This document shows, in pieces, positions 27,301 to 35,682 of a stretch of 64,000 bases of DNA. The DNA is from Sphingomonas melonis (GTDB lineage Bacteria; Pseudomonadota; Alphaproteobacteria; Sphingomonadales; Sphingomonadaceae): positions 62,001-126,000 of the forward strand of contig NZ_JACCBY010000007.1 in assembly GCF_013409985.1 (NCBI RefSeq), written 5' to 3'. The notes below the pieces were generated by a model, which saw nothing but the letters and a program-made list of their open reading frames with translations, ran no database searches and had not been told where the DNA came from. A program made the position numbers and the translations under genes. Within the stretch, counting starts at the first letter, position 1. Each line of letters starts with the position of its first letter.

Positions 27301-28259
27301 CGCGGCTCAACATCGGACTCGTGGTCGCGTTGCTCGCCGTCGCGGCGCTGTCGGTCGCGGCGGGCAAGGTGTGGGTGCCGTGGGACGCATGGACCGCCGC
27401 CGATCCGCGCTCGATCATCATCGTCGAGTTGCGCCTGCCGCGCACCGTGCTGGCGCTGGTCGTCGGCGCGGCGCTCGGCCTGTCGGGGGCGGTGATGCAG
27501 GGCTATCTGCGCAATCCGCTCGCCGATCCCGGGCTGTTCGGCGTGTCGACCGGCGCGGCGTTCGGCGCGGTGCTGGCGCTCTATTTCGGCTATGCCGCGC
27601 AGATGTGGCTGTTGCCCGGCTTCGCGCTGGCCGGCGCGGGGCTGACCATGGCGCTGCTCGCGCTGATCGCCGGGCGCTCGGGCAGCCTGATCCTGTTCAC
27701 GCTCGCGGGGATGATCCTCACCAGCATCTTCGGGTCGCTGACGAGCCTGGCGATCAGCCTCGCGCCGACGCCGTTCGTCTCGTCGCAGATCGTGACGTGG
27801 CTGCTCGGCGCGCTGACCGATCGCAGCTGGGACGACGTCAAGGTCGCCGCGCCGCTGGTCACGGTCGGCGCGGCACTGCTGTTCGCCACCGGCCGCTCGC
27901 TCGACGCGCTGACCCTGGGCGAACAGGCGGCGCGCTCGATGGGGGTCGATCCGGCGCGGCTGCAAGCGCTGGTGATCGCCGGCGTGGCGCTGACCGTCGG
28001 CGCCTCGGTGGCGACGGCGGGGCAGATCGGCTTCGTCGGGCTGATCGTGCCCCACATGGTACGGCCGTTCGCCGGCCATCGCCCGTCGGCGATCCTGCTG
28101 CCCTCGGCGCTGGGCGGTGCGCTGCTGCTGACGCTGGCCGATGCGCTGGTGCGGATCGTGCCGACGGTGAGCGAGCTGCGGCTCGGCATCGCGATGTCGA
28201 TGCTGGGTGGGCCGTTCTTCCTCTATCTGCTGATCGCGATGCGCCGGAGGCTCGCATGA
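27297..28259 (+). CDS. btuC: Cobalamin ABC transporter permease (FecCD family)
   Basis: A 320-residue inner-membrane permease with about nine to ten helices, of the BtuC/FecCD family. Typical motifs are RLPRTVLALVVGAALGLSGA, MQGYLRNPLADPGLFGVSTG, the LGEQAARSMGVD coupling segment that contacts the ATPase, and FVGLIVPHMVRPFAGH. It moves corrinoid from BtuF into the cytosol. The ATG at 27297 overlaps the previous stop by four bases (ATGA). As with btuF, cobalamin specificity is inferred from the operon. Confidence 0.92.
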   Translation: MTRLNIGLVVALLAVAALSVAAGKVWVPWDAWTAADPRSIIIVELRLPRTVLALVVGAALGLSGAVMQGYLRNPLADPGLFGVSTGAAFGAVLALYFGYAAQMWLLPGFALAGAGLTMALLALIAGRSGSLILFTLAGMILTSIFGSLTSLAISLAPTPFVSSQIVTWLLGALTDRSWDDVKVAAPLVTVGAALLFATGRSLDALTLGEQAARSMGVDPARLQALVIAGVALTVGASVATAGQIGFVGLIVPHMVRPFAGHRPSAILLPSALGGALLLTLADALVRIVPTVSELRLGIAMSMLGGPFFLYLLIAMRRRLA

Positions 28260-29026
28260 CCGGACTCGCAGCCGAGGGGATCGGGCTGACGCTCGGCGGC
28301 AACCGGGTGCTCGATGACGTCAGCTTCGCCTTCCGGCGGGGACGGGTGACCGCGCTGCTCGGCGCCAACGGTGCGGGCAAGAGCACGTTGCTCGCCTGTC
28401 TCGCCGCACTGCGCCGGCCGGACCAAGGCGCGGCGACGCTCGACGGGGTCGACGTGCAGGCGCTCGACCGGCGCGTGCGCGCGCGCGCGATCGGGCTGCT
28501 GCCGCAGGCGGCGGACGTGCATTGGGATATCGACGTCGCGACGCTCGTCGGGCTCGGGCGGCTGCCGCATCGCGGCCGTTGGGGCGAGACCGACGCAGAC
28601 CGCGCCGCGGTGGCGCGCGCGCTGGCGGCGACCGACATGACCGGCTTCGCGACGCGCGGCGTCGAGCGGCTGTCGGGCGGCGAGCGCGGGCGGGCCTTGC
28701 TCGCGCGGGTGCTGGCGGGCGAGCCCGACTGGCTGCTCGCCGACGAGCCGCTCGCCAGCCTCGATCCCGCGCACCAGCTCGACGTGCTCGCGCGACTGCG
28801 CGGCGTCGCCGCGGGCGGCAGCGGCGTGGTGCTGGTGCTGCACGACCTGCATCTCGCGGCGCGGATCGCCGACGACGCCGTGCTGCTGCGCGGCGGGCGC
28901 GTCGTCGCGGCGGGCCCGGCGGAGACGGTGCTGACCGCGCCGTTGATCGCCGAGGCCTATGGGGTGGAGGTCGAGATCGGCATCACCCCCGCCGGCCAGC
29001 GCTTCATCCTGCCGATCGCGCGGTGA
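28256..29026 (+). CDS. btuD: Cobalamin ABC transporter ATP-binding protein
   Basis: A 256-residue ABC ATPase with Walker A LLGANGAGKST, a Q-loop at LLPQAADVHWD, signature LSGGERGRALLARVLAG, Walker B WLLADEPLASLDP and H-loop VLHDLHLAAR. It pairs with BtuC to drive corrinoid import. The signature and D-loop are complete. The ATG at 28256 overlaps the permease stop (ATGA) and the stop overlaps the GTG of cbiB (GTGA). Length and order are those of the FecCDE/BtuCD class. Confidence 0.93.
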   Translation: MTGLAAEGIGLTLGGNRVLDDVSFAFRRGRVTALLGANGAGKSTLLACLAALRRPDQGAATLDGVDVQALDRRVRARAIGLLPQAADVHWDIDVATLVGLGRLPHRGRWGETDADRAAVARALAATDMTGFATRGVERLSGGERGRALLARVLAGEPDWLLADEPLASLDPAHQLDVLARLRGVAAGGSGVVLVLHDLHLAARIADDAVLLRGGRVVAAGPAETVLTAPLIAEAYGVEVEIGITPAGQRFILPIAR

Positions 29027-29934
29027 GCCATGCGCTGCCGCTGCTTGTCATGCTGATCGCGGAGGCGGCGTTCGGCTATCCGCGGGCGTGGCGGCATCCG
29101 GTGGTGGCGGTGGGGGCGCTGATCGATGCGGTCGAGCGGCGCTGGAACCGCGGCGACGCGGTGCGGCAGCGGCTCGGCGGCGTGGCGCTGCTGGCGCTGC
29201 TCGTTGGCCTGTCGGTGCTGCTCGGCGGCGCGATCGAGCGGCTGGCGGGGCAGGGATGGGGGCTGATCGCGGTGGTGGCGATCGGCACGACCGGGCTGGC
29301 GCAGCGCAGCCTGTACGATCATGTCGCGGCGGTGCTGGGGCCGCTTGCACGCGGTGACCTGCCCGCGGCGCGACGCGCGGTGGCGATGATCGTCGGGCGC
29401 GACACCGGGACGCTCGACGAGCGCGGGGTCGCCGTTGCGGCGATCGAGAGCCTTGCCGAGAGTTTCTGCGACGGCGTCGTCGCGCCGGCCTTCTGGTTCC
29501 TCGTCGCCGGCCTGCCGGGGCTGTTCGCCGCCAAGGCGATCAACACCGCCGATTCGATGGTCGGCCATCGCACGCCGCGGCTGGTCCGGTTCGGCTGGGC
29601 GTCGGCGCGCGCGGACGATCTGGTCAATTGGCTGCCGGCGCGGCTGTCGGGCGTGTTGATCTGTCTGGCGGGTCGCAGCGGCTGGCGGACCATGTGGCGC
29701 GACGCGCACCGCCACGCCTCGCCCAACGGCGGCTGGCCGGAGGCGGCGATGGCAGGCGCATTGGAGCGGCGGCTGGGCGGCGCGGTGTCCTATGATGGCG
29801 AGCCGGCCGCGCGCGCGGTGCTGGGCGCGGGGCCGCTGCCCGATGCCGCCGATCTGGCACGGGCGCTGCGTATCTATCGCATCGCCTGCCTGTTGCTGTG
29901 GATCGTGGTCGGAGCGCCCGCATGGGCGCGGTGA
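29023..29934 (+). CDS. cbiB: Adenosylcobinamide-phosphate synthase (CbiB/CobD)
   Basis: A 303-residue integral membrane enzyme that joins aminopropanol (or its phosphate) to adenosylcobyric acid. It is called CbiB in Salmonella and CobD in P. denitrificans. Family motifs include HPVVAVGALIDAVERRWN, IVGRDTGTLDERGVAVAAIE, SLAESFCDGVVAPAFW and INTADSMVGHRTPR, followed by DAHRHASPNGGWPEAAMAG. The start is GTG at 29023. Its last 13 bases overlap cobQ. It uses the product of the cobD gene three kilobases upstream. Confidence 0.94.
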   Translation: MSHALPLLVMLIAEAAFGYPRAWRHPVVAVGALIDAVERRWNRGDAVRQRLGGVALLALLVGLSVLLGGAIERLAGQGWGLIAVVAIGTTGLAQRSLYDHVAAVLGPLARGDLPAARRAVAMIVGRDTGTLDERGVAVAAIESLAESFCDGVVAPAFWFLVAGLPGLFAAKAINTADSMVGHRTPRLVRFGWASARADDLVNWLPARLSGVLICLAGRSGWRTMWRDAHRHASPNGGWPEAAMAGALERRLGGAVSYDGEPAARAVLGAGPLPDAADLARALRIYRIACLLLWIVVGAPAWAR

Positions 29935-31376
29935 TGCTGCAGGGAACCGGGTCGGACGTCGGCAAGTCGGTGCTCGTCGCTGGCCTGTGCCGTGCGCTCG
30001 CCAATCGTGGCCTGACCGTCCGCCCGTTCAAGCCGCAGAATATGTCGAACAACGCTGCGGTCACCGCCGACGGCGGCGAGATCGGCCGCGCGCAGGCGTT
30101 GCAGGCGATCGCCGCGCGCGTCGCGCCGCACGTCGACATGAATCCGGTACTGCTCAAGCCGCAGAGCGATCGCACCTCGCAGCTCGTCGTCGCCGGGCGG
30201 TCGCGCGGGACGCTGGCGGCAGGCGACTATTGGCGGCGCAAGCCCGATCTGCTCGGCGAGGTGCTCGATGCCTATCGCCGGCTGGCGGCGGCGGCGGATA
30301 TCGTCGTGGTCGAGGGGGCGGGGTCGCCGGCCGAGATCAACCTGCGTCGCAACGACATCGCCAACATGGGCTTCGCGCGCGCCGCCGGCGTGCCGGTGGT
30401 GCTGGTCGGCGATATCGATCGCGGCGGCGTGATCGCGTCGCTGGTCGGAACGCGCGCGGTGATCGACGCGGACGATGCGGCGATGATCCGCGGTGTCATC
30501 GTCAACAAGTTCCGCGGCGATCCGGCGCTGTTCGCGGACGGGCTGGCGGAGATCGTCGCGCGTACCGGCTGGCCCTCGATCGGGGTGGTGCCGTGGCTGG
30601 CCGAGGCGGCGCGGCTCCCCGCCGAGGATGCGGTGGCGCTGGGGCGCGGGCCAGCGGGAGCGGGCGTGACGATCGCGGTGCCGATGCTGTCGCGGATCGC
30701 CAATTTCGACGATTTCGACGCGCTGGCGTACGAACCGGGGGTGCGGCTGGCGATGATCCCGCCGGGCCAGCCGCTGCCGGGCGATGCGGCGCTGGTCGTT
30801 TTGCCGGGCAGCAAGGCGACGATCGCCGACCTCGCCTTCTTCCGCGCGCAGGGCTGGGACATAGATCTCGCCGCGCATGTCCGCCGCGGCGGGCGGGTGC
30901 TGGGCATCTGCGGCGGATACCAGATGCTCGGGCGGACGGTCGCCGATCCGCTGGGGATCGAGGGGCCGGCGGAGACGGTGGCGGGGCTGGGATTGCTGCC
31001 GGTCGATACCGTGCTGGCCGGCGACAAGCGCACCCGGCCGGTGACCGGCGAGATCGCGGCCGGCATCGGCTTTGCCGGCTATGAGATCCATGCCGGCGTC
31101 ACCACGGTCGATGCGGGCACGTCGCCGTTGCTCCGTTTCGCTGATGGCGTCGCGGACGGCGCGCGTGCGCACGACGGGCGGATCGCCGGTTGCTATGTCC
31201 ACGGCCTGTTCGACGATCCCGCAGCGCGGGCGCATCTGCTCGCGCCGCTCGGCGTCGTCTCGGACGGGTTCGATCGGCGCGAGGTGATCGATGCGGCGCT
31301 CGACGCGATCGCGGCGACGCTGGAGGACGTGCTCGACATCGACGCGCTGATCGCGCTTGCAAGGACCGCCGCATGA
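29922..31376 (+). CDS. cobQ: Cobyric acid synthase
   Basis: A 484-residue glutamine- and ATP-dependent amidotransferase that amidates adenosylcobyrinic a,c-diamide at four positions to give adenosylcobyric acid. The N-terminal synthetase half has MLQGTGSDVGKSVLVAGLCR and PFKPQNMSNNA; the GATase half has VVLPGSKATIADL, the nucleophile Cys in LGICGGYQMLG and the His in YVHGLFDDP. The ATG at 29922 has a GGAG site and overlaps cbiB by 13 bases. Its presence means the cell can accept intermediates earlier than cobyric acid, though corrin-ring genes are not in view. Confidence 0.95.
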   Translation: MGAVMLQGTGSDVGKSVLVAGLCRALANRGLTVRPFKPQNMSNNAAVTADGGEIGRAQALQAIAARVAPHVDMNPVLLKPQSDRTSQLVVAGRSRGTLAAGDYWRRKPDLLGEVLDAYRRLAAAADIVVVEGAGSPAEINLRRNDIANMGFARAAGVPVVLVGDIDRGGVIASLVGTRAVIDADDAAMIRGVIVNKFRGDPALFADGLAEIVARTGWPSIGVVPWLAEAARLPAEDAVALGRGPAGAGVTIAVPMLSRIANFDDFDALAYEPGVRLAMIPPGQPLPGDAALVVLPGSKATIADLAFFRAQGWDIDLAAHVRRGGRVLGICGGYQMLGRTVADPLGIEGPAETVAGLGLLPVDTVLAGDKRTRPVTGEIAAGIGFAGYEIHAGVTTVDAGTSPLLRFADGVADGARAHDGRIAGCYVHGLFDDPAARAHLLAPLGVVSDGFDRREVIDAALDAIAATLEDVLDIDALIALARTAA

Positions 31377-32389
31377 CCGACGACGACGTTCGCGCCCATC
31401 TCGATGCGCTCGCCAAGCCGCGGGGCAGCCTGGGGCGGCTGGAGGCCATGGCGGTGCGGCTGGCGCGGACGCAGGGGCGGCTCGATCCGCGCACCCGGCC
31501 GCGGCGGCTGGTGCTGTTCGCGGGCGATCACGGGTGCGTCGAGAACGGCGTCTCCGCCTGGCCCTCGGCGGTGACCGGGATGATGGTCGCGACGATTCTC
31601 GCCGGGCGCGCCACCAGCAACGCGCTGGCGGCGGCGCACGATTGTCCGTTGCGGCTGGTGGATGTCGGGGTGGCGGGGCCGGTGCCGGCGACGCCGCCGG
31701 CCTTTTTCCGCGCGGCACGGGTCGCCGACGGCACCGCCAGCCTTGCGCACGGCGCGGCGATGGACGCGGAGCAATTCGCCGCGGCATGGCGGGTCGGCGT
31801 GGAAGAAGCGGACGCTGCGGTCGATGACGGCGCGGCGCTGCTGATCGCGGGCGAGATGGGGATCGGCAACACCACCCCGGCCGCGGCGCTCACCGCGCTG
31901 CTGACGGGACTGCCCGCGGCGGCAGCGGTGGGGAGCGGCGCCGGTGCCGATGCGGCGATCGTCGCGACCAAGACGCGGATCGTCGCCGCGGCGGTGGCGC
32001 AGGCCGCACCGGTCCTGGCCAACGATGCGACACGCGCGATCGCGGCGGTCGCCGGCTACGAAATCGCCGCGATGGCGGGCTTCTTCGCGCGCGGCGCCGA
32101 GCGCGGTGCGACGCTGCTGCTCGACGGTTATGTCGCGACCGCCGCGGCACTGGTCGCGGAGCGGCTCGCGCCCGGGAGCGTGCGGGGAATGATCGCCGGA
32201 CACCGCTCTGCCGAGCCCGGCCATGCCGCGGCGCTGGCGCATCTCGGCCTCGACCCCTTGCTCGACTGGGGCATGCGGCTGGGGGAGGGGAGCGGCGCTT
32301 TGGTCGCCCTGCCCCTGCTCGACGCGGCGGCGGCCGTGCTGTGCGATGTCGCGCGGCTCGATGCGATCGGCGCCGAGCGGGCGGATTGA
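31373..32389 (+). CDS. cobT: Nicotinate-nucleotide-dimethylbenzimidazole phosphoribosyltransferase
   Basis: A 338-residue CobT (CobU in P. denitrificans naming) that activates the lower ligand by making alpha-ribazole phosphate from DMB and nicotinate mononucleotide. Motifs: KPRGSLGRLEAMAVRLA, FAGDHGC, GEMGIGNTTPAAAL, HRSAEPGH and the catalytic glutamate in RLGEGSGA. The ATG at 31373 overlaps the cobQ stop (ATGA). Length is normal. No bluB-like DMB synthase is seen in the window, so the DMB source is unknown. Confidence 0.95.
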   Translation: MTDDDVRAHLDALAKPRGSLGRLEAMAVRLARTQGRLDPRTRPRRLVLFAGDHGCVENGVSAWPSAVTGMMVATILAGRATSNALAAAHDCPLRLVDVGVAGPVPATPPAFFRAARVADGTASLAHGAAMDAEQFAAAWRVGVEEADAAVDDGAALLIAGEMGIGNTTPAAALTALLTGLPAAAAVGSGAGADAAIVATKTRIVAAAVAQAAPVLANDATRAIAAVAGYEIAAMAGFFARGAERGATLLLDGYVATAAALVAERLAPGSVRGMIAGHRSAEPGHAAALAHLGLDPLLDWGMRLGEGSGALVALPLLDAAAAVLCDVARLDAIGAERAD

Positions 32390-32391
32390 CG

Positions 32392-33153
32392 ATGCGCGCG
32401 CCGCCTTGGGCGCCGCCGTTGCTGGCGGTGCAGTTCCTCACCCGCCTGCCGGTGCCCGTCCTCGCCCGGCTGAGCGCGGCGCAGGCGGCGGACGGGCTGG
32501 CACGGGCGATGGCGTGGTTGCCACTGGTCGGCGCGGTGATCGGCGGGGTGACCGCTGGCGTGTTCGTCGCGGCGCAGACGCTGTGGCCGCCGGTGATCGC
32601 GGCGCTGCTCGCGCTGGCGGTCGAGGCGCTGCTGACCGGCGCCTTCCACGAAGATGCCGTCGCCGATTACTGCGATGCGTTCGGTGGCACCGCGCGCGGT
32701 GAGGCCGCGCTCAGGATCATGCGCGACAGCCGGATCGGCAGTTATGGCGCGCTGGGGCTGGGGCTGATGGTTGCGCTGCGCTGTGCGGCGCTCATCGCGC
32801 TGCCGCCGACGCTGGCGGTCGCCGCGATCGTCGCGGCGGCATCGGCGGGGCGGCTGTGGGCGGTGCTGCTCGCAGCGATCCTGCCGCCGGTGGCCGAGGG
32901 GACGGCGGCGCGGATGGGCAGCGTGCCCGCCCGCCGGGCGCTCGCGGCGCTGGCGCTCGCGCTGCCCGGCGTGCTGCCGCTGGCATGGCTGCGCCCGCTG
33001 CCGCTGCTGGTCCATGCCGCGTTCGGGGTCGTGCTGCTGTCGTGGCTGGCGCGGGTCCTGCGGCGGCGGATCGGTGGCAGCACCGGCGATTGCCTAGGCT
33101 TTGCAGCCTATGCCGGCCAATTGACCCTGTTGCTCGCCGTGGCGGCGGGGTGA
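32392..33153 (+). CDS. cobS: Adenosylcobinamide-GDP ribazoletransferase
   Basis: A 253-residue polytopic membrane enzyme (CobS/CobV) that joins AdoCbi-GDP and alpha-ribazole (phosphate), the last building step of B12. The N-terminus (LLAVQFLTRLPVP) and the active-site region (GAFHEDAVADYCDAFGG, then RIMRDSRIGSYG) are clear; the C-terminus keeps RIGGSTGDCLG. The family usually has HxDGxAD at the metal site; here it reads HEDAVAD, a modest variant also seen, to my knowledge, in alphaproteobacteria. The ATG at 32392 is two bases after the cobT stop, the only non-overlapping junction of the operon. Confidence 0.92.
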   Translation: MRAPPWAPPLLAVQFLTRLPVPVLARLSAAQAADGLARAMAWLPLVGAVIGGVTAGVFVAAQTLWPPVIAALLALAVEALLTGAFHEDAVADYCDAFGGTARGEAALRIMRDSRIGSYGALGLGLMVALRCAALIALPPTLAVAAIVAAASAGRLWAVLLAAILPPVAEGTAARMGSVPARRALAALALALPGVLPLAWLRPLPLLVHAAFGVVLLSWLARVLRRRIGGSTGDCLGFAAYAGQLTLLLAVAAG

Positions 33154-33719
33154 GCGCGCAGGTGCTGCTCGTCCGCCATCCGCCGGTGGCGACGGCGTGG
33201 GCGGGACGCTGTTACGGGCGGTCGGACATGGGCTGGAGCCGCGCCGGAGCGGCCCTGGCACGGCAGCTCGCGGCGCAGCTCGCGACCGAGTCCTTTGCCG
33301 CGATCGTCCATTCCGGCGCGATCCGCACGCGACGGCTGGCGGAGCAGGTGGCGCGGCTGACCGGGCGGCCGATGCGTGTCGACCCCCGCTGGCTGGAGCG
33401 CGATTTCGGAACGTGGGAGGGGCGGCGCTGGGATGCGATCTGGCGCGAGACCGGCGACCTGATGGACCGGATGATGACGCATCCGCAGGATTTCCGGCCC
33501 GGCGGCGGCGAGACCGGCATGGAGCTCACCCGCCGCGCCTGCGCCGCCTGGGAGGCCCTGCCGCGATCGGCGGATGTGCTGGTGATCAGCCACGGCGGGC
33601 CGATCGCGGCGATCCGCACGCAGCTGGCGGGTCGTCCGCTCGACCGGATGATCGAGGCGGTGCCGCCCTGCGGGACGATCGTCCGCCTGCGCCGCGATGG
33701 TTCAGCGGACGACGCGTAG
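33150..33719 (+). CDS. cobC: Histidine phosphatase, probable alpha-ribazole phosphatase
   Basis: A 189-residue histidine-phosphatase family protein. The catalytic His is in LLVRHPPVA (the usual RHG is RHP here), with the later ERDFGTWEGRRW and the second catalytic His in VISHGGPIAAIR. In the B12 pathway CobC removes the phosphate from alpha-ribazole phosphate or adenosylcobalamin phosphate; that role is inferred from its place as the last gene of the operon. The start is GTG at 33150, overlapping the cobS stop (GTGA). The 3' end overlaps the convergent hybrid kinase gene by 18 bases. Confidence 0.85.
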   Translation: MSAQVLLVRHPPVATAWAGRCYGRSDMGWSRAGAALARQLAAQLATESFAAIVHSGAIRTRRLAEQVARLTGRPMRVDPRWLERDFGTWEGRRWDAIWRETGDLMDRMMTHPQDFRPGGGETGMELTRRACAAWEALPRSADVLVISHGGPIAAIRTQLAGRPLDRMIEAVPPCGTIVRLRRDGSADDA

Positions 33720-35681
33720 CGCCTTGGCCGACTTCGGCGGCTGGTGGAGCAGCGCGTCGACGCGCGCGGCGAGATCGACCTGGCGGAACGGCTTGGCGAG
33801 CCGCGGCACGTCGCCCGGGACGTCCGCACCGGTGGCGGCATAGCCGGTGATCAGCAGCGCCGGCAGCGTATGGCCGGTCGCCCGCAGCTCGGTGATCAGC
33901 GCCGCGCCGGTGATGCCCGGCATCAGGTAATCGGTGACGAGCAGATCGACATCGACACCGCCGCGGATCGCAGCCAGCGCCTGACTGCCCGATGCCGCCT
34001 CGACCACCTGATAGCCGATGTCGCGCAGCATGTCGGCGGTGGCGAAGCGGACGATATCCTCGTCATCGACCAGCAGGATCTTGGCGGCGCGGCGCGCGGT
34101 CACCGGCTCGTTGTGGTGATCGGCGACCTCGGCGGGCTCTTCCTGCGTCGCCGGCAGCCACAGTTCGACGCGGGTGCCGCGCCCCGGCTCGCTCGCCAGC
34201 GTCAGCGTGCCGCCCGATTGCGCGGCGAGGCCGTGGATCATCGACAGGCCCAGCCCGGTGCCCTTGCCGACCCCCTTGGTCGAGAAGAAGGGTTCGGTCG
34301 CACGCGCCAGCGTCGCCTTGTCCATGCCGATGCCGGTATCGCTCGCCAGGATGCGGACGTAGCGGCCGGCGGAAAGGCCGATCGCGTTGCGGTCATCGAC
34401 CGTGGCGCCGCCGACGGTGATCGTCAGCTGGCCGCCGCCCGGCATCGCATCGCGCGCGTTGATCGCGAGGTTGAGCAATGCGAGTTCGAGCTGGTTGGGA
34501 TCGACGCGCGCCGAGGGCAGATCGTCAACGCTTTCGATCACCACCTTGATCGTCGGACCCAGCGAGCGGCGGATCAGGTCGACCAGCCCCTCGATCAGCG
34601 CGCCGACATCGACCGCCTTGGGTTGCAGTGCCTGACGGCGGGCGAACGCGAGCAGTCGCTGGGTCAGTGTCGCCGCGCGCTCGGCCGCCTGCATCGCGCC
34701 GCCGACCATCCGCTGGGTGCGCTCGTCATCCTTGTGCCGGCGCCGGACGAGGTCGAGGCTGCCGACGATCGGGGTGAGCAGGTTGTTGAAATCATGCGCG
34801 ACACCGCCGGTGAGCTGGCCGATCGCGTCCATCTTCTGCGCCTGGGCGAGCTGTGCGTCGGCTTCCTTGCGGGTGGTGATGTCGGCCACGACGCCGGTCA
34901 TCCGTTCGGGCGTGCCGTCGGCGGCGAAGCGCATCCGCCCCTTCTTGCTGATCCAGCGCCGGCTGCCGTCGGCACCAAGGATCGCGCATTCGATGTCGAG
35001 CGCGCCGGTGCGTGCCGCATCGGCCATCGCCGCGGCGATCTCGTCGCGCTGCGCCGGGTCGACATGGCCGATGAGCCGCTCGACCGACCATTGCGGTTGC
35101 GGTGCGCCATAGCCGAAAATCTCGTCGTGGCGCGGGCTGCGGCGGATGTCGCCGGTCGCGACGTCGAGGTCCCAGCTGCCCATGCCGGCCGCTTCCAGCG
35201 CGAATTCGAGGCTGTCGCGGGCCGCCTCCAGCTCGGCGGTGCGTTGCGCCACCGCCTCCTCCAGCGTCGCGGCGGCGCTGCGCACCTCATATTGGCGCTG
35301 TCGCGCCTTGATCGCCGAGCGGACCGCGCCGAGCATTGCCTCGGCATGCAGCGGCCGCTCGAGCATCACCACGTTGCCCAGATCGTCGAGCCGTCGCGCC
35401 GCGGCGGCCGAACGCGGCGCGCGGCCACCGTTGGCGAGCATCACGAACGGCAGGTCGGACCAGGTCGGCTGCGCCGCCACCCAGGCGGACAGCGCCGAGC
35501 GATCCTCCGCGGCGAGCGCCTCCTCGGTGATCAGCACCGCGGCGACGCCGCGCGCCAGTTCGGTCACCAGCGTCGCGAGGTCCGGCACGATCTCGGCGGC
35601 AATCGCACCACGCCGCAGCAGGTCGGCGGCGACGAAGGCGTCGCGCCCCCGCGGCGCGAGGATGAGGACCCGGTCGTCCAC
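33702..35681 (-). CDS. Hybrid sensor histidine kinase/response regulator
   Basis: A 659-residue cytosolic hybrid kinase. Residues 1-130 fold like a receiver but lack its acidic pocket (LILAPRGRD) and phosphoacceptor Asp (VLITEEAL), so this is a pseudo-receiver. A coiled segment and a PAS domain (about 155-280) follow, then the H-box GGVAHDFNNLLTPIVGSLDL, an ATPase domain (NLAINARDAMPGGG; GIGMD; GTGLGLSMI) and a C-terminal receiver with intact Asp (LLVTDYLMPG) and Lys (RLAKPF). The start is GTG at 35681, one base after the KaiC-like gene's stop, so the two are coupled and likely work in one pathway. The output regulator is not adjacent. Confidence 0.9.
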   Translation of the reverse strand: MDDRVLILAPRGRDAFVAADLLRRGAIAAEIVPDLATLVTELARGVAAVLITEEALAAEDRSALSAWVAAQPTWSDLPFVMLANGGRAPRSAAAARRLDDLGNVVMLERPLHAEAMLGAVRSAIKARQRQYEVRSAAATLEEAVAQRTAELEAARDSLEFALEAAGMGSWDLDVATGDIRRSPRHDEIFGYGAPQPQWSVERLIGHVDPAQRDEIAAAMADAARTGALDIECAILGADGSRRWISKKGRMRFAADGTPERMTGVVADITTRKEADAQLAQAQKMDAIGQLTGGVAHDFNNLLTPIVGSLDLVRRRHKDDERTQRMVGGAMQAAERAATLTQRLLAFARRQALQPKAVDVGALIEGLVDLIRRSLGPTIKVVIESVDDLPSARVDPNQLELALLNLAINARDAMPGGGQLTITVGGATVDDRNAIGLSAGRYVRILASDTGIGMDKATLARATEPFFSTKGVGKGTGLGLSMIHGLAAQSGGTLTLASEPGRGTRVELWLPATQEEPAEVADHHNEPVTARRAAKILLVDDEDIVRFATADMLRDIGYQVVEAASGSQALAAIRGGVDVDLLVTDYLMPGITGAALITELRATGHTLPALLITGYAATGADVPGDVPRLAKPFRQVDLAARVDALLHQPPKSAKALRVVR

Positions 35682-35682
35682 C

